This document shows positions 10,632 to 18,093 of a stretch of 64,000 bases of DNA, one piece after another. A program made the translations under genes and the position numbers. Origin of the DNA: Deltaproteobacteria bacterium (GTDB lineage: Bacteria; Myxococcota_A; Polyangia; GCA-2747355; JADLHG01); NCBI GenBank assembly GCA_020848905.1, contig JADLHG010000029.1:1-64000 (forward strand), in the 5' to 3' direction. Position 1 is the stretch's first letter; each line of letters begins with the position of its first letter. The notes below the pieces were generated by a model, which had not been told where the DNA came from, ran no database searches, and was given only the letters and a program-made list of their open reading frames with translations.

Positions 10632-11776
10632 CCTGATCCTCGTACAGCGGTCTGAAGGAGCTCCTCGTAGAGCTCTTCGTGTAACTCTGCCACACGGGCG
10701 ATGCCGAAGTGGCTCTGGACGGCGAGGCGTCCTCGCTCGCCCATCCGTCGACGCGCGTCCTCGTTAGCGAGCAGCGTCCGGACCGTCTGGGCCAGGGCGG
10801 CCGGATCGCGCGGGGGAACGGCGGCGCCCACGTCGCCGACGAGCACCTCGTTCAGCGGTGGCACGTCGGCCACTACGATGGGGACGCGCAGGGCCAGGGC
10901 CTCGAGGAGCACGAGGGGGAGATCCATTTTCGCGTAGAGCGACTCCGCGGGCAGCACGCACAGGTCGCACGCCGCGATCAGCGCCAGGATGTCCGGCACG
11001 TCGTTCAGCAGCAGCGCTCGTGCGAGGCCGCCGTGCTCCGCCAGAAGGCCCCGGATCTCGGCTTCCTTGCTGCGCGAGGCCTCCTGCTTGATCCGGCAGG
11101 CGAAGACGACGTGCGCCTCCAGGTCCCCGAGCTGAAGCGCGGCGCGCGCGACCGTCTCCGCCGCATCCGAGAACTGGTAGTCCCCCGGGTAGATCACCAC
11201 CGGCTTCCCCACCGGCAGCCCGAACCGTCGCCGCGTGCGCAGCCGCTCGTCCTCGGTCGGCGGGTCGGGGAGCTCGATCCCGGGCGGGATGACGCGCAGG
11301 CGCGACGGCGCCACCCCCGCGGCAAGGAAGGACGACTCGGTGTGCCGGGAGAGCACCACGACGCGGTCGGCGAAGAGCAGCCGATCGGGCCGCGCGAACG
11401 ACTGCGGCGTGGAACAGACCGTCTGGACCGTCCGGCGCGAGCGGAGGCGCAGACAGAGGCGTGCGGCGAGCGAGGCCTTGGGGTTCGGTGCGAAGAAGAA
11501 GTGCGTCAGCGCCGAATCATCCGACCGCAGAAGGCGTCCCATCACGCGAAGGTTCTGCACGAGGGCAGGGGTGTGGGCCCCCCCTCCGCGGTAGAGCGGT
11601 TCGCTCACGATCCCCGGGCCCTCGAGCCGATAGTCCGAAGGCGTGAGCACCCGGTAGCCGAAGCGTCGCCCCGCGCGCGCGAGATCCTTCACCAGGTTCT
11701 TGCTGCTGTCGTTCCACGGCGGTGCGACGGGCTTCGAGACCATCAGGACCGTGGGACGCTGGAGACCGTCGCGCAT
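10628..11776 (-). CDS. GT4-family glycosyltransferase
   Basis: 382 aa with the GT-B two-Rossmann layout. The N-terminal half includes THFFFAPNPKASLAAR; the C-terminal nucleotide-sugar domain has VIPPGIELPDPP, VIYPGDY, ALLLNDVPDILALIAACD and the donor-site segment DLPLVLLEALALRVPIVV, where the expected E-x7-E is partly altered. Cytoplasmic transfer of a sugar from a nucleotide donor to a lipid- or polysaccharide-type acceptor is expected. The ATG at 11776 is chosen because GAAGGG lies eight bases upstream; a GTG at 11797 is possible. It is coupled to the downstream methyltransferase, so both probably modify one glycan. Confidence 0.78.
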   Translation of the reverse strand: MRDGLQRPTVLMVSKPVAPPWNDSSKNLVKDLARAGRRFGYRVLTPSDYRLEGPGIVSEPLYRGGGAHTPALVQNLRVMGRLLRSDDSALTHFFFAPNPKASLAARLCLRLRSRRTVQTVCSTPQSFARPDRLLFADRVVVLSRHTESSFLAAGVAPSRLRVIPPGIELPDPPTEDERLRTRRRFGLPVGKPVVIYPGDYQFSDAAETVARAALQLGDLEAHVVFACRIKQEASRSKEAEIRGLLAEHGGLARALLLNDVPDILALIAACDLCVLPAESLYAKMDLPLVLLEALALRVPIVVADVPPLNEVLVGDVGAAVPPRDPAALAQTVRTLLANEDARRRMGERGRLAVQSHFGIARVAELHEELYEELLQTAVRGSG

Positions 11777-11841
11777 CTGCGAAACCCTTCGCCGCACTCT
11801 CTACCGCAGCTGCCCCAACACGCACAAGTCCGTGGTTATTC

Positions 11842-11870
11842 TTGACGATCACAGGCCTGCGTGTTAGGCA
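11842..11870 (+). promoter_or_regulatory. Candidate sigma70-type promoter for the RomR-like gene
   Basis: TTGACG (11842-11847) and TAGGCA (11865-11870) are separated by 17 bases in the short divergent region between the GT4 gene and the receiver gene at 11903. The -35 is good, the -10 is poor. An upstream AT-rich run (ggttattctt) is unusual for this sequence. Confidence 0.35.
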
Positions 11871-11902
11871 GTTGGAAACGTCACGCGGCTGCGGAGGTCC
11901 GG

Positions 11903-13204
11903 ATGGCGAAGAAGATCCTGCTCGCCGAAGACAGCGTCACCATGCAGCGAATCGTGGAGATGACCTTCGCGGCGGAGGACTTCACGGTGACCGCGGTCTC
12001 GACGATCGACGAAGCGCTGGCCCGGGCTCGCGAGATGAGTCCGGACATCGTGCTCGCCGACCTCTCCATGCCGGGCAAGAACGGGTACGACCTCTGTTCC
12101 GCGCTGAAACGCGAGCAGGTGGGGACACCGGTCCTGCTCCTGCACGGCGCAGGGGCGGCGTTCGACGACGCGAAGGCTCGCGCGGTAGGGGCCGACGGCG
12201 AGCTCGCCAAACCCTTCGAGACGCAAGCCCTCATCGACAAGGTGCGCAACCTCACCGTGGCGAGAGCCTCGCGTCAGCCGATGGGTCCCGTCGAGTCCCT
12301 GAGCTCACCGATCGCCGCTGAGGACATCGTGATCGAGACGGTTCCCTCCGCGGCCAGGCCCGCCCCCGCGGCAGCGCCGCATCCGGCGGCGGCTCGACCC
12401 GCTGGGGCGGTTCCGCGCGGCACGGCGCCGATCTCGTCGGTCCCCTCGCGGCCGAGCATGCCGGCGCCCGCTCCTGCACCGTCCGCAGCTCCGCCGGCCC
12501 CGGCCTTGGGGCGAACCCCGACCGCACCGTCGACCCCGCTCGCGGCGCCGGCCCGGCCGGTCACGCCGCTTCGACCGGCGGCGGCCTCCTCGCCCGGGGC
12601 GCCACCGCCGGCGGCTCGACCGATCCCCTCGGCCCCTCCGGCTGCGGCCCACACCGCACGTCCCTCGGCTCCCGTGAGCCCCCGGCCCCCGTCGTCCCCC
12701 GTGGCCGCGCCGTACTCGCGCCCGGCCCCGTCCGCGGGCCCGATGCCCGGCGGCAGACCTGCCGCGCCGCCGCCCATGGCCTCCGCTTCAGCCGGCGCCG
12801 CGGAGATGGAGATCGAGATCGACGCCGAGCCTCCTCCGCCGATGCCCGCGGAGTCGCTCCCCGACTTCACCTCGCCCTCCACCGGCGCGAGAGCCGGTGC
12901 CGTCATCGAGGCGACCCGCGAGGCCCGACCCGGCCGCACCCTCATGGGTGTCCGGGGCGAGCTCCCGGCGCCTCCCTCCGGCATGCCGCTCCCGCACGCG
13001 ACGCCTGCCGCCCAGAGGCCCGCTCCCGCGGCTCCAGTGACGGCGGTCGAGCGTCGTGGAGATATCGACCCCGCCGTCTACGAAGCGGTCGTGAAGCTCA
13101 GCAAGGAGGTCATCGAGCGCATCGTGTGGGAGGTGGTCCCGGACCTGGCGGAGTCGATCATTCGCCAGGAACTGGACCGCCTGATCGAGAAGCGCGCGAA
13201 GTAA
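11903..13204 (+). CDS. RomR-like receiver protein with Pro/Ala linker and conserved C-terminal helix
   Basis: 433 aa. A receiver domain (1-120; Glu9/Asp10, phospho-acceptor Asp53, KPF near 102) is followed by about 270 residues of Pro/Ala-rich low-complexity linker with an acidic patch (EIEIDAEPPPPMP), and ends in an amphipathic helix (VKLSKEVIERIVWEVVPDLAE region). This three-part layout resembles the myxobacterial polarity regulator RomR, which places motility proteins at cell poles. No output DNA-binding or enzymatic domain is present, so it probably works by protein interaction. The start is set by GGAGG five bases before the ATG. The RomR identity is inference from architecture; other polarity or chemotaxis-type receivers share the C-terminal helix. 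Confidence 0.7.
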   Translation: MAKKILLAEDSVTMQRIVEMTFAAEDFTVTAVSTIDEALARAREMSPDIVLADLSMPGKNGYDLCSALKREQVGTPVLLLHGAGAAFDDAKARAVGADGELAKPFETQALIDKVRNLTVARASRQPMGPVESLSSPIAAEDIVIETVPSAARPAPAAAPHPAAARPAGAVPRGTAPISSVPSRPSMPAPAPAPSAAPPAPALGRTPTAPSTPLAAPARPVTPLRPAAASSPGAPPPAARPIPSAPPAAAHTARPSAPVSPRPPSSPVAAPYSRPAPSAGPMPGGRPAAPPPMASASAGAAEMEIEIDAEPPPPMPAESLPDFTSPSTGARAGAVIEATREARPGRTLMGVRGELPAPPSGMPLPHATPAAQRPAPAAPVTAVERRGDIDPAVYEAVVKLSKEVIERIVWEVVPDLAESIIRQELDRLIEKRAK

Positions 13205-13222
13205 GGAGGCTGGCCAGCCTCC
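13205..13222. repeat. Perfect 18-base palindrome after the RomR-like stop codon
   Basis: GGAGGCTGGCCAGCCTCC begins on the base after the TAA stop. As RNA it would form a 7-9 bp GC-rich hairpin. There is no T-tract, so it may be an mRNA-stabilising or Rho-independent-like weak terminator, or partly mask the leader of the isochorismatase-family gene that starts 22 bases later. Confidence 0.5.
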
Positions 13223-13244
13223 TAACCGTCCAGCGGGGTGCCGT

Positions 13245-13823
13245 ATGCCTCAGGTCTGCTGCGAACTCTTCACCGACCGTACGGGCGTCTGCCTGATCGA
13301 CATCCAGGAGAAGCTCGCGGCGGCGATGCCCGAGAAGGTGCTCAAGGGCACGCTGCGAAACTGGCTCAACCTGATCGAGACCGCGCGCGTTCTCGACCTT
13401 CCCGTGGTGGTCAGCGAGCAGTACCCGACCGGCCTCGGCCGGACCCTCCCCGTGGTAGCAGAGGCGGTGCTCCGCCTCCCCCGCGAGCGCGTCTTCTTCT
13501 TCGAGAAAGTGCAGTTCAGCTGCGCGCGCCTCGGCCCCTTCGATGCGTGGGTCAAGCAGAGCGGGCGAACCCAGTGGGTGCTGGCAGGCATGGAGACGCA
13601 CATCTGCGTCTTCCAGACGGCCCGCACGCTCCGCAGCCAGGGCTACGACGTCCACGTCCCGCGCGACGCGGCGGTCTCTCGCACCATGGCGAACTGGGAG
13701 GTGGGGTTGCAGCTGATGCAGCGCTCCGACGCCGTCGTGACGAGCACGGAGGTCGTGATCTTCGACCTGCTCAAGCAGGCCGGCACCGACGCCTTCAAGA
13801 TGCTGTCGCGGATCGTGCGGTAG
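13245..13823 (+). CDS. Isochorismatase-family cysteine hydrolase
   Basis: 192 aa, the usual length for the family. The catalytic triad is visible: Asp19 (LIDIQEK), Lys88 (FFFEKVQF) and Cys121 (GMETHICV). Such enzymes hydrolyse isochorismate, nicotinamide or other amides, or ureas; the substrate is not determined, and proximity to signalling genes gives no hint. It follows the RomR-like gene closely on the same strand and may be cotranscribed. The protein is probably cytoplasmic, as no signal peptide is seen. Confidence 0.85.
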   Translation: MPQVCCELFTDRTGVCLIDIQEKLAAAMPEKVLKGTLRNWLNLIETARVLDLPVVVSEQYPTGLGRTLPVVAEAVLRLPRERVFFFEKVQFSCARLGPFDAWVKQSGRTQWVLAGMETHICVFQTARTLRSQGYDVHVPRDAAVSRTMANWEVGLQLMQRSDAVVTSTEVVIFDLLKQAGTDAFKMLSRIVR

Positions 13824-13852
13824 AGCGCGGCCTCGCGGCGGGGGCCGCGCTC
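13823..13852. terminator. GC hairpin between convergent genes
   Basis: A perfect 10 bp stem (GAGCGCGGCC at 13823 and GGCCGCGCTC at 13843) with a 10-base loop sits exactly between the ends of the isochorismatase-family and PP2C genes. No T-tract follows on either strand, so it is a candidate bidirectional terminator or mRNA 3' stabiliser rather than a classical intrinsic terminator. Confidence 0.5.
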
Positions 13853-13860
13853 GGAGCCCG

Positions 13861-15144
13861 CTACTCCTCGAACTTGATCTCTTCGGTCAGATCCGGCAAC
13901 GACTCGGCCATCCGGACGCCCGAGAGGTCCGCCGTCGTCTTGCGCAACCGCTCAGCCATCACCTGCACGAAGCTCCAGAGCAACTTCACCGAGAGTCTCG
14001 GCTCGTTCTTGATGATGTCCATGAAGTCCTGGCGCCGCATCACGAGCAGCCGGGCGCGCCCCTCCGCCGCGCCGCTCGCGCTCCGCAGAGACCGGTCCAC
14101 CATCGCCATCTCGCCGAAGTGGTCGCCGCGCTGGAAGTAGGTGATGAAGGTCTCGTCCTTGAATAGCCGGACCTTCCCGTCCAGCACGATGAAGAGCTCG
14201 TCGGCCTCCGCCCCCTCGCGAATGATGAGGTCCTGGTCGGCGTAGTCCCGCACCTCGGTCAGGTTCATCACCCGGACCAGCTCCTTGTAGTTGAGGTGCC
14301 GGAAGATGGGCATCTTCTTCAGGACCTCGATCTTGAGCGAGACCTCCTTGGCGCGTTCCTTCTCCTTCTCCGTCTCGGCAACGCGGACGACCACCGAGGT
14401 GATGTTGTCGTGCCCTCCGCCGTCGTTCGCGAGCTGGATGAAGGCCTTGGTGACCTCCTTGACGTCGGTGGCCTCCGGCGTGGCCATGACGGTCGCGATC
14501 TTCTCGTCGTCCAGGTAGGCGTGCTGCCCGTCCGAGCAGAGCAGGAACTGATCCCCCGGCAGGACGTCGAAATCCAGCGTGTCGACGTCGACGGACTCGT
14601 AGACCCCGACGGCACGTGTGACCGCGTTCTTGTAGTCCTTGTAGGGAGAGCTATCGATCTCCTCCAGCTTCAGCTTCCCTCGACGAACGAGTTCGTTGAC
14701 GAGGGAGTGGTCGTCCGAGAGCTGGTGCACCTGCCCTTGCCGCATGAGGTAGATGCGGCTGTCCCCCACGTGCGCGATGAAGCCGCGCCGCTCGACCAGC
14801 AGCAGGAGCGAGCAGGTGGTCCCCATCCCGCGCTTCTCGGGCTGGCGCTGCGCGCGCTCGTAGATGGCCGAGCAGGCCGCCTGGACCGCATGCTCGAGCA
14901 TGCGCAGGATCTCGTTTCGGTCGACGCCTTCGCCGCGCCCGAAGCGTGCGATGAGGTCGGCGTTGGCCGCCACGGCTTCCTTCACGCGATGGACGCAGAG
15001 GCTCGACGCCACCTCGCCCGCGGCGTGTCCGCCCATCCCGTCCGCCACCACGAAGAGCTTGTGACTGCGGTCGACGAGGAAGTTGTCCTCGTTGTGGTCG
15101 CGCTGCTTCCCCTGGTCGGTGGCAGCCCAGTATTCGATGCGCAC
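13861..15144 (-). CDS. PP2C-type Ser/Thr phosphatase fused to a cyclic-nucleotide-binding domain
   Basis: 427 aa. Residues 1-245 contain PP2C motifs: RDHNEDNF, VVADGMGGHAAGE, GTTCSLL, HVGDSRIYL, LSDDHSLVNEL, LLCSDG and GGGHDNITSVVV, giving the metal-binding aspartates. Residues about 275-390 form a cNMP-binding domain with a phosphate-binding-cassette-like FGEMAMVDRSLRSA. It should dephosphorylate phospho-Ser/Thr proteins, opposing Hanks kinases such as the one at 47815-48825, with activity possibly gated by cAMP, cGMP or cyclic dinucleotide. The GTG start is supported by GGAGG five bases upstream. A TATCGT -10-like box lies about 20 bases upstream. Confidence 0.9.
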   Translation of the reverse strand: MRIEYWAATDQGKQRDHNEDNFLVDRSHKLFVVADGMGGHAAGEVASSLCVHRVKEAVAANADLIARFGRGEGVDRNEILRMLEHAVQAACSAIYERAQRQPEKRGMGTTCSLLLLVERRGFIAHVGDSRIYLMRQGQVHQLSDDHSLVNELVRRGKLKLEEIDSSPYKDYKNAVTRAVGVYESVDVDTLDFDVLPGDQFLLCSDGQHAYLDDEKIATVMATPEATDVKEVTKAFIQLANDGGGHDNITSVVVRVAETEKEKERAKEVSLKIEVLKKMPIFRHLNYKELVRVMNLTEVRDYADQDLIIREGAEADELFIVLDGKVRLFKDETFITYFQRGDHFGEMAMVDRSLRSASGAAEGRARLLVMRRQDFMDIIKNEPRLSVKLLWSFVQVMAERLRKTTADLSGVRMAESLPDLTEEIKFEE

Positions 15145-15243
15145 CTTGTCCTCCGCCGGGCGACGATACCCAGGAATGCCGCACGAAACAACGGGGATGG
15201 CGGGGCGATAGGGGGAGGATTGGGGCCGCCGCCGACGGGGAAG

Positions 15244-15876
15244 CTAGACCGCCCGCCGCGGCGCGATGATCTCCGTCACGGGGGCCGCCCAGTTCACGGC
15301 GAGGACGCGCATGCGCTGGAGGTCGGACTCGAAGCGCAGCACGGAGACCGCCCCGGGGCTGACCCGCAGTCGATGGAAATGACCGAGGGGCATGCCCAGG
15401 TAATGCGCGAGCAGGATGCGCAGAGGAGCGGCGTGGCTGACGAGGATCAAGTTCGTGGCCACCGGGTTGTCGGCGACGGCCTGCTCCACGGAGGCCACCA
15501 CCCGCGCGCGCACCGCCTCGAGCCGCTCGACGGCGGGGGTCGTGCGCTCGTCGGTCAGGCTCTGTCGGAATTCGTCGTTCTCCCAGGCGTCGCGCAGGAA
15601 CCTTCCCTCCCACGACCCCACGTCGAGGTCGGTGAGCCGCTGGTCGCGCGCGATCTGGATGCGATGTTGCTCCGAGAAGTACTCTGCCGTCTGGACGGCG
15701 CGCGAGAGCGGGCTCGAGAGAACCTCGGAGACCTCCAGGCCCGCGAGAGCCGCGGCCGCGGCCTGCGCCTGGGTGTGTCCCGCCGGGGACAGGCCCATGT
15801 CGCGACGCCCGAGCAGACGCCCCTGGGCTCGCCAGGTCGTCTCGCCGCTCCGCACGAGGAAGATGTTGATGAACAC
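15244..15876 (-). CDS. Histidine-phosphatase superfamily protein with catalytic His replaced
   Basis: 210 aa, phosphoglycerate mutase-like. The N-terminal catalytic motif RHGE, whose His is phosphorylated during catalysis, reads RSGE here (Ser10; codon AGC). Other family residues are retained: the SSPLSRAVQTAE arginine, the WEGR segment and the second histidine in LILVSHAAPLR. The GTG start follows GAGGG at six bases. Without the nucleophilic His, ordinary phosphatase or mutase chemistry is unlikely; a binding or regulatory role, or a changed mechanism, is possible. It is followed at a distance of 99 bases by the PP2C gene on the same strand. Confidence 0.85.
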   Translation of the reverse strand: MFINIFLVRSGETTWRAQGRLLGRRDMGLSPAGHTQAQAAAAALAGLEVSEVLSSPLSRAVQTAEYFSEQHRIQIARDQRLTDLDVGSWEGRFLRDAWENDEFRQSLTDERTTPAVERLEAVRARVVASVEQAVADNPVATNLILVSHAAPLRILLAHYLGMPLGHFHRLRVSPGAVSVLRFESDLQRMRVLAVNWAAPVTEIIAPRRAV

Positions 15877-15990
15877 GGGAAGCCCTCGTTCCGGCACTGC
15901 GCGGCCCTCGGGAATGCCCCTCGTGACACCGCCGCACGGACCAGCATATCTAGTCCTCGGACGAGGACGCGTCAACCGCGGCTGCAAGTA

Positions 15991-16017
15991 TTGACACCGT
16001 TGCCGCCCTGAGATAAT
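15991..16017 (+). promoter_or_regulatory. Promoter of the tRNA-Gln/tRNA-Glu operon
   Basis: A perfect TTGACA (15991-15996) is followed by GATAAT (16012-16017, spacer 15) or the overlapping ATAATA (spacer 16). The first tRNA begins 19 bases after the GATAAT box. This is the best sigma70-type promoter in the window, as expected for stable RNA. Confidence 0.78.
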
Positions 16018-16035
16018 AGCGGTCGAAGAAGTTGT

Positions 16036-16106
16036 TCGGGGATCGTCTAACGGCAGGACGCAGGATTCTGGTTCCTGCTATCTAGGTTCGAATCCTAGTC
16101 CCCGAA
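16036..16106 (+). tRNA. tRNA-Gln (anticodon CTG)
   Basis: Full cloverleaf. The acceptor arms TCGGGGA and TCCCCGA pair over 7 bp, the anticodon stem CAGGA/TCCTG encloses TTCTGGT, and the T-arm is CTAGG-TTCGAAT-CCTAG. The anticodon CTG reads CAG, and U33 is present. The 3' CCA is not encoded (discriminator A, then CTC), so CCA must be added enzymatically. Confidence 0.95.
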
Positions 16107-16112
16107 CTCTTT

Positions 16113-16184
<72 letters not shown>

Positions 16185-16189
16185 TTCGA

Positions 16190-16220
16190 GGGGACAGCGG
16201 AGACGCTGTCCCCTTTTTTT
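16190..16220 (+). terminator. Intrinsic terminator of the tRNA operon
   Basis: A perfect 10 bp stem (GGGGACAGCG/CGCTGTCCCC), a GAGA tetraloop and seven T residues. The last two T residues form part of the TAA stop codon of the convergent gene, so the two units abut. The reverse strand has no T-tract, so termination is one-directional. Confidence 0.95.
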
Positions 16221-17976
16221 ATGGCCGCGGCGAGGGTCTGCCCCGTGGGCCGGGCGGCAAAAGTCGCCGGACCTGCGCTGCGAGGCGGGGGTCCGTGAGG
16301 TAGCGGCGCAGGCCGAGGCCCGCCGCCGCGTCCATCGGAGTGAGCGCCCGCCGAAGCCGCCGCTGGGCATCATCGCCTCCGCCTTCGGGGACGCGCGCCA
16401 GCCCCTCGAGCGCCGCGCGAACGATCCGGTCCGCCCGGGCGACCGTCCCCGAGGCGTCCCCCTCCTGCGTGCGGGCCCCGAGGGCCGCCACCCCCACGAG
16501 CCGCAGCGCGCGCTGCACGTCGTCGGGATAGTGCCGGACCGCCTCCGCGAACCACCTCAGGGCGCAGGGCAGGTCCTTGGCCAGCAAGCAGCCCTGCCCC
16601 ATGGCGCTCAGCACGCCCGGGTCCTCGGGCGGATAGGGAAAACGGCGCAGCGCCCGTTCGTACACGGCCACGGCCTCTCGGGGCCGCCCCCCCTGCGCCA
16701 GGGCGTCGGCGTAGGCCCAGTGGCTGGCGCGGTGCTGCGGATAGTGTTCCACGACGGTTCGCCAAAGAGACGCGGAGCTGGACCAGATCCCCGCCTGGAC
16801 GAACCCGGCGAACCCGAGCACCGCGACGGCGACAGCGGCCACGACGTAAGTCGCCCGCAGGCGACCGCGTCCCAGCGCCGCGACCCCCGCGGCGACGCAC
16901 AGCGCCAGCATCGCTCCGGGGAGGTAGAGGTAGCTGTCGGCCGGCCCCCGGCTGAGCGGGACCAGCCCGCTCGACGGAGCGAACAGGATGGCGCCCGCCA
17001 GAAGCCCGAAGAGAGCCCGGTCGGCCCGTAGGCGTCGCGCGAGGAGGAGGGCCGCCGCGCCGCCCAGGACGGTTCCGAGCCCCGCGAACCCCCACGCCGA
17101 CAGCCATGGGCGTGGGAGCTCGAGGAGGTACTTCGGCGAGAGCTCCGTCGGCAGCACGAAGTTCCTGACCTGCAAAAAGAGGTGCTGCGAGGCGAACGCG
17201 AGCGGCGAGGCTGCCGAGGAGGCGTGCCCGCCGAGCGCCCCGTGGCCCGCCTGGCCGCGGTACGAGAGCCAGAGGGACGCGGCGGACAGCGCGACGGACC
17301 CGCCCAACAGGAGAAGCGATGCCCCTCGCCGCAGAGGTCGGCGGAAGACCCAGCTCTCCGCCAGGAAGAGGAGCGGCAGGACCACGGCCAGGGGCTTGGC
17401 CCCGAGACTGAGGAGCTGCAGCAGGAGCACGATGCCGACGGCGCGCCACGCCCCCTCGGTGCGCTCCGCCACCCTCCGATGGACGAGGAGGGCGCCGAGA
17501 AGGAAGGCGGCGGCGAGAAGATCCTTGCGCCCCGTGGCCCAGCAGACCGGCTCGGCCACGATGGGGTGCACGGCGAAGAGGGCGGCCCCAACGAGAGCCG
17601 GGAGCCGCGACAACCCGACCACCCGCAGCAGGCGCAGCACGAGCACTGCGTTGAGCGCATGCAGCAGGAGGTTGGTCAGGTGGAAGGGCCAGGGGCTGCC
17701 ACCGCCGAGGAGGAAGTCGAGGTGCTGACTCAGTACGGTGAGGGGCTGAGGATAGCCCAGGCCGGGGGTGAGCAAGAGCTCCCGCAGGCCGCGCGAGAGC
17801 GGCGCCACGATGAGCGGGTTGCTGACGATGTAGCCCCGGTCGTCCCAGTCCACGAACGGGAAGCTCACCGCCTTGCCGAAGACCAGCGCCACGAGACCGA
17901 CGAGCAGCAACGCGTGGGTCCAGCTCGACGGCGCGTCGCGCGGAGGCTCGCCTCGACTGATCGTGGGGGACGGCAT
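16219..17976 (-). CDS. TMTC-like GT-C membrane protein with TPR tail
   Basis: 585 aa and the third member of this family in the window. It has a first-loop VDWDDRGYIVSNP motif, then HPIVAEPVCWATGRKDLL, about ten membrane helices, and TPR-like repeats from about residue 420. It is expected to be a GT-C-fold glycosyltransferase of the inner membrane. It stands alone on the minus strand. The TAA stop is inside the T-tract of the tRNA terminator. No Shine-Dalgarno is seen before the ATG and a TATGAT box lies only 12 bases upstream, so the mRNA may be nearly leaderless. Confidence 0.68.
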   Translation of the reverse strand: MPSPTISRGEPPRDAPSSWTHALLLVGLVALVFGKAVSFPFVDWDDRGYIVSNPLIVAPLSRGLRELLLTPGLGYPQPLTVLSQHLDFLLGGGSPWPFHLTNLLLHALNAVLVLRLLRVVGLSRLPALVGAALFAVHPIVAEPVCWATGRKDLLAAAFLLGALLVHRRVAERTEGAWRAVGIVLLLQLLSLGAKPLAVVLPLLFLAESWVFRRPLRRGASLLLLGGSVALSAASLWLSYRGQAGHGALGGHASSAASPLAFASQHLFLQVRNFVLPTELSPKYLLELPRPWLSAWGFAGLGTVLGGAAALLLARRLRADRALFGLLAGAILFAPSSGLVPLSRGPADSYLYLPGAMLALCVAAGVAALGRGRLRATYVVAAVAVAVLGFAGFVQAGIWSSSASLWRTVVEHYPQHRASHWAYADALAQGGRPREAVAVYERALRRFPYPPEDPGVLSAMGQGCLLAKDLPCALRWFAEAVRHYPDDVQRALRLVGVAALGARTQEGDASGTVARADRIVRAALEGLARVPEGGGDDAQRRLRRALTPMDAAAGLGLRRYLTDPRLAAQVRRLLPPGPRGRPSPRP

Positions 17977-17987
17977 GCGTTCGCCGG

Positions 17988-17993
17988 ATCATA
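17988..17993 (-). promoter_or_regulatory. -10 box (TATGAT) close to the TMTC-like start codon
   Basis: On the minus strand TATGAT ends 12 bases before the ATG at 17976, placing transcription start about 5 bases before the start codon. No clear -35 element and no ribosome-binding site are present. Confidence 0.4.
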
Positions 17994-18093
17994 GGAGGCC
18001 GAGGGCGAGATGCCAAACGCCGCGCGCGCACAATTGCTTGAGACCCGTCCGCGGCGGTATGCTGCCGCGCGATTCCAGCGCGGAGGCACGACG

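Noticed and set aside
12305-12990. Minus-strand Gly/Ala-rich frames opposite the linker of the RomR-like gene
   Set aside because: They reflect the Pro/Ala-rich linker codons read on the other strand.
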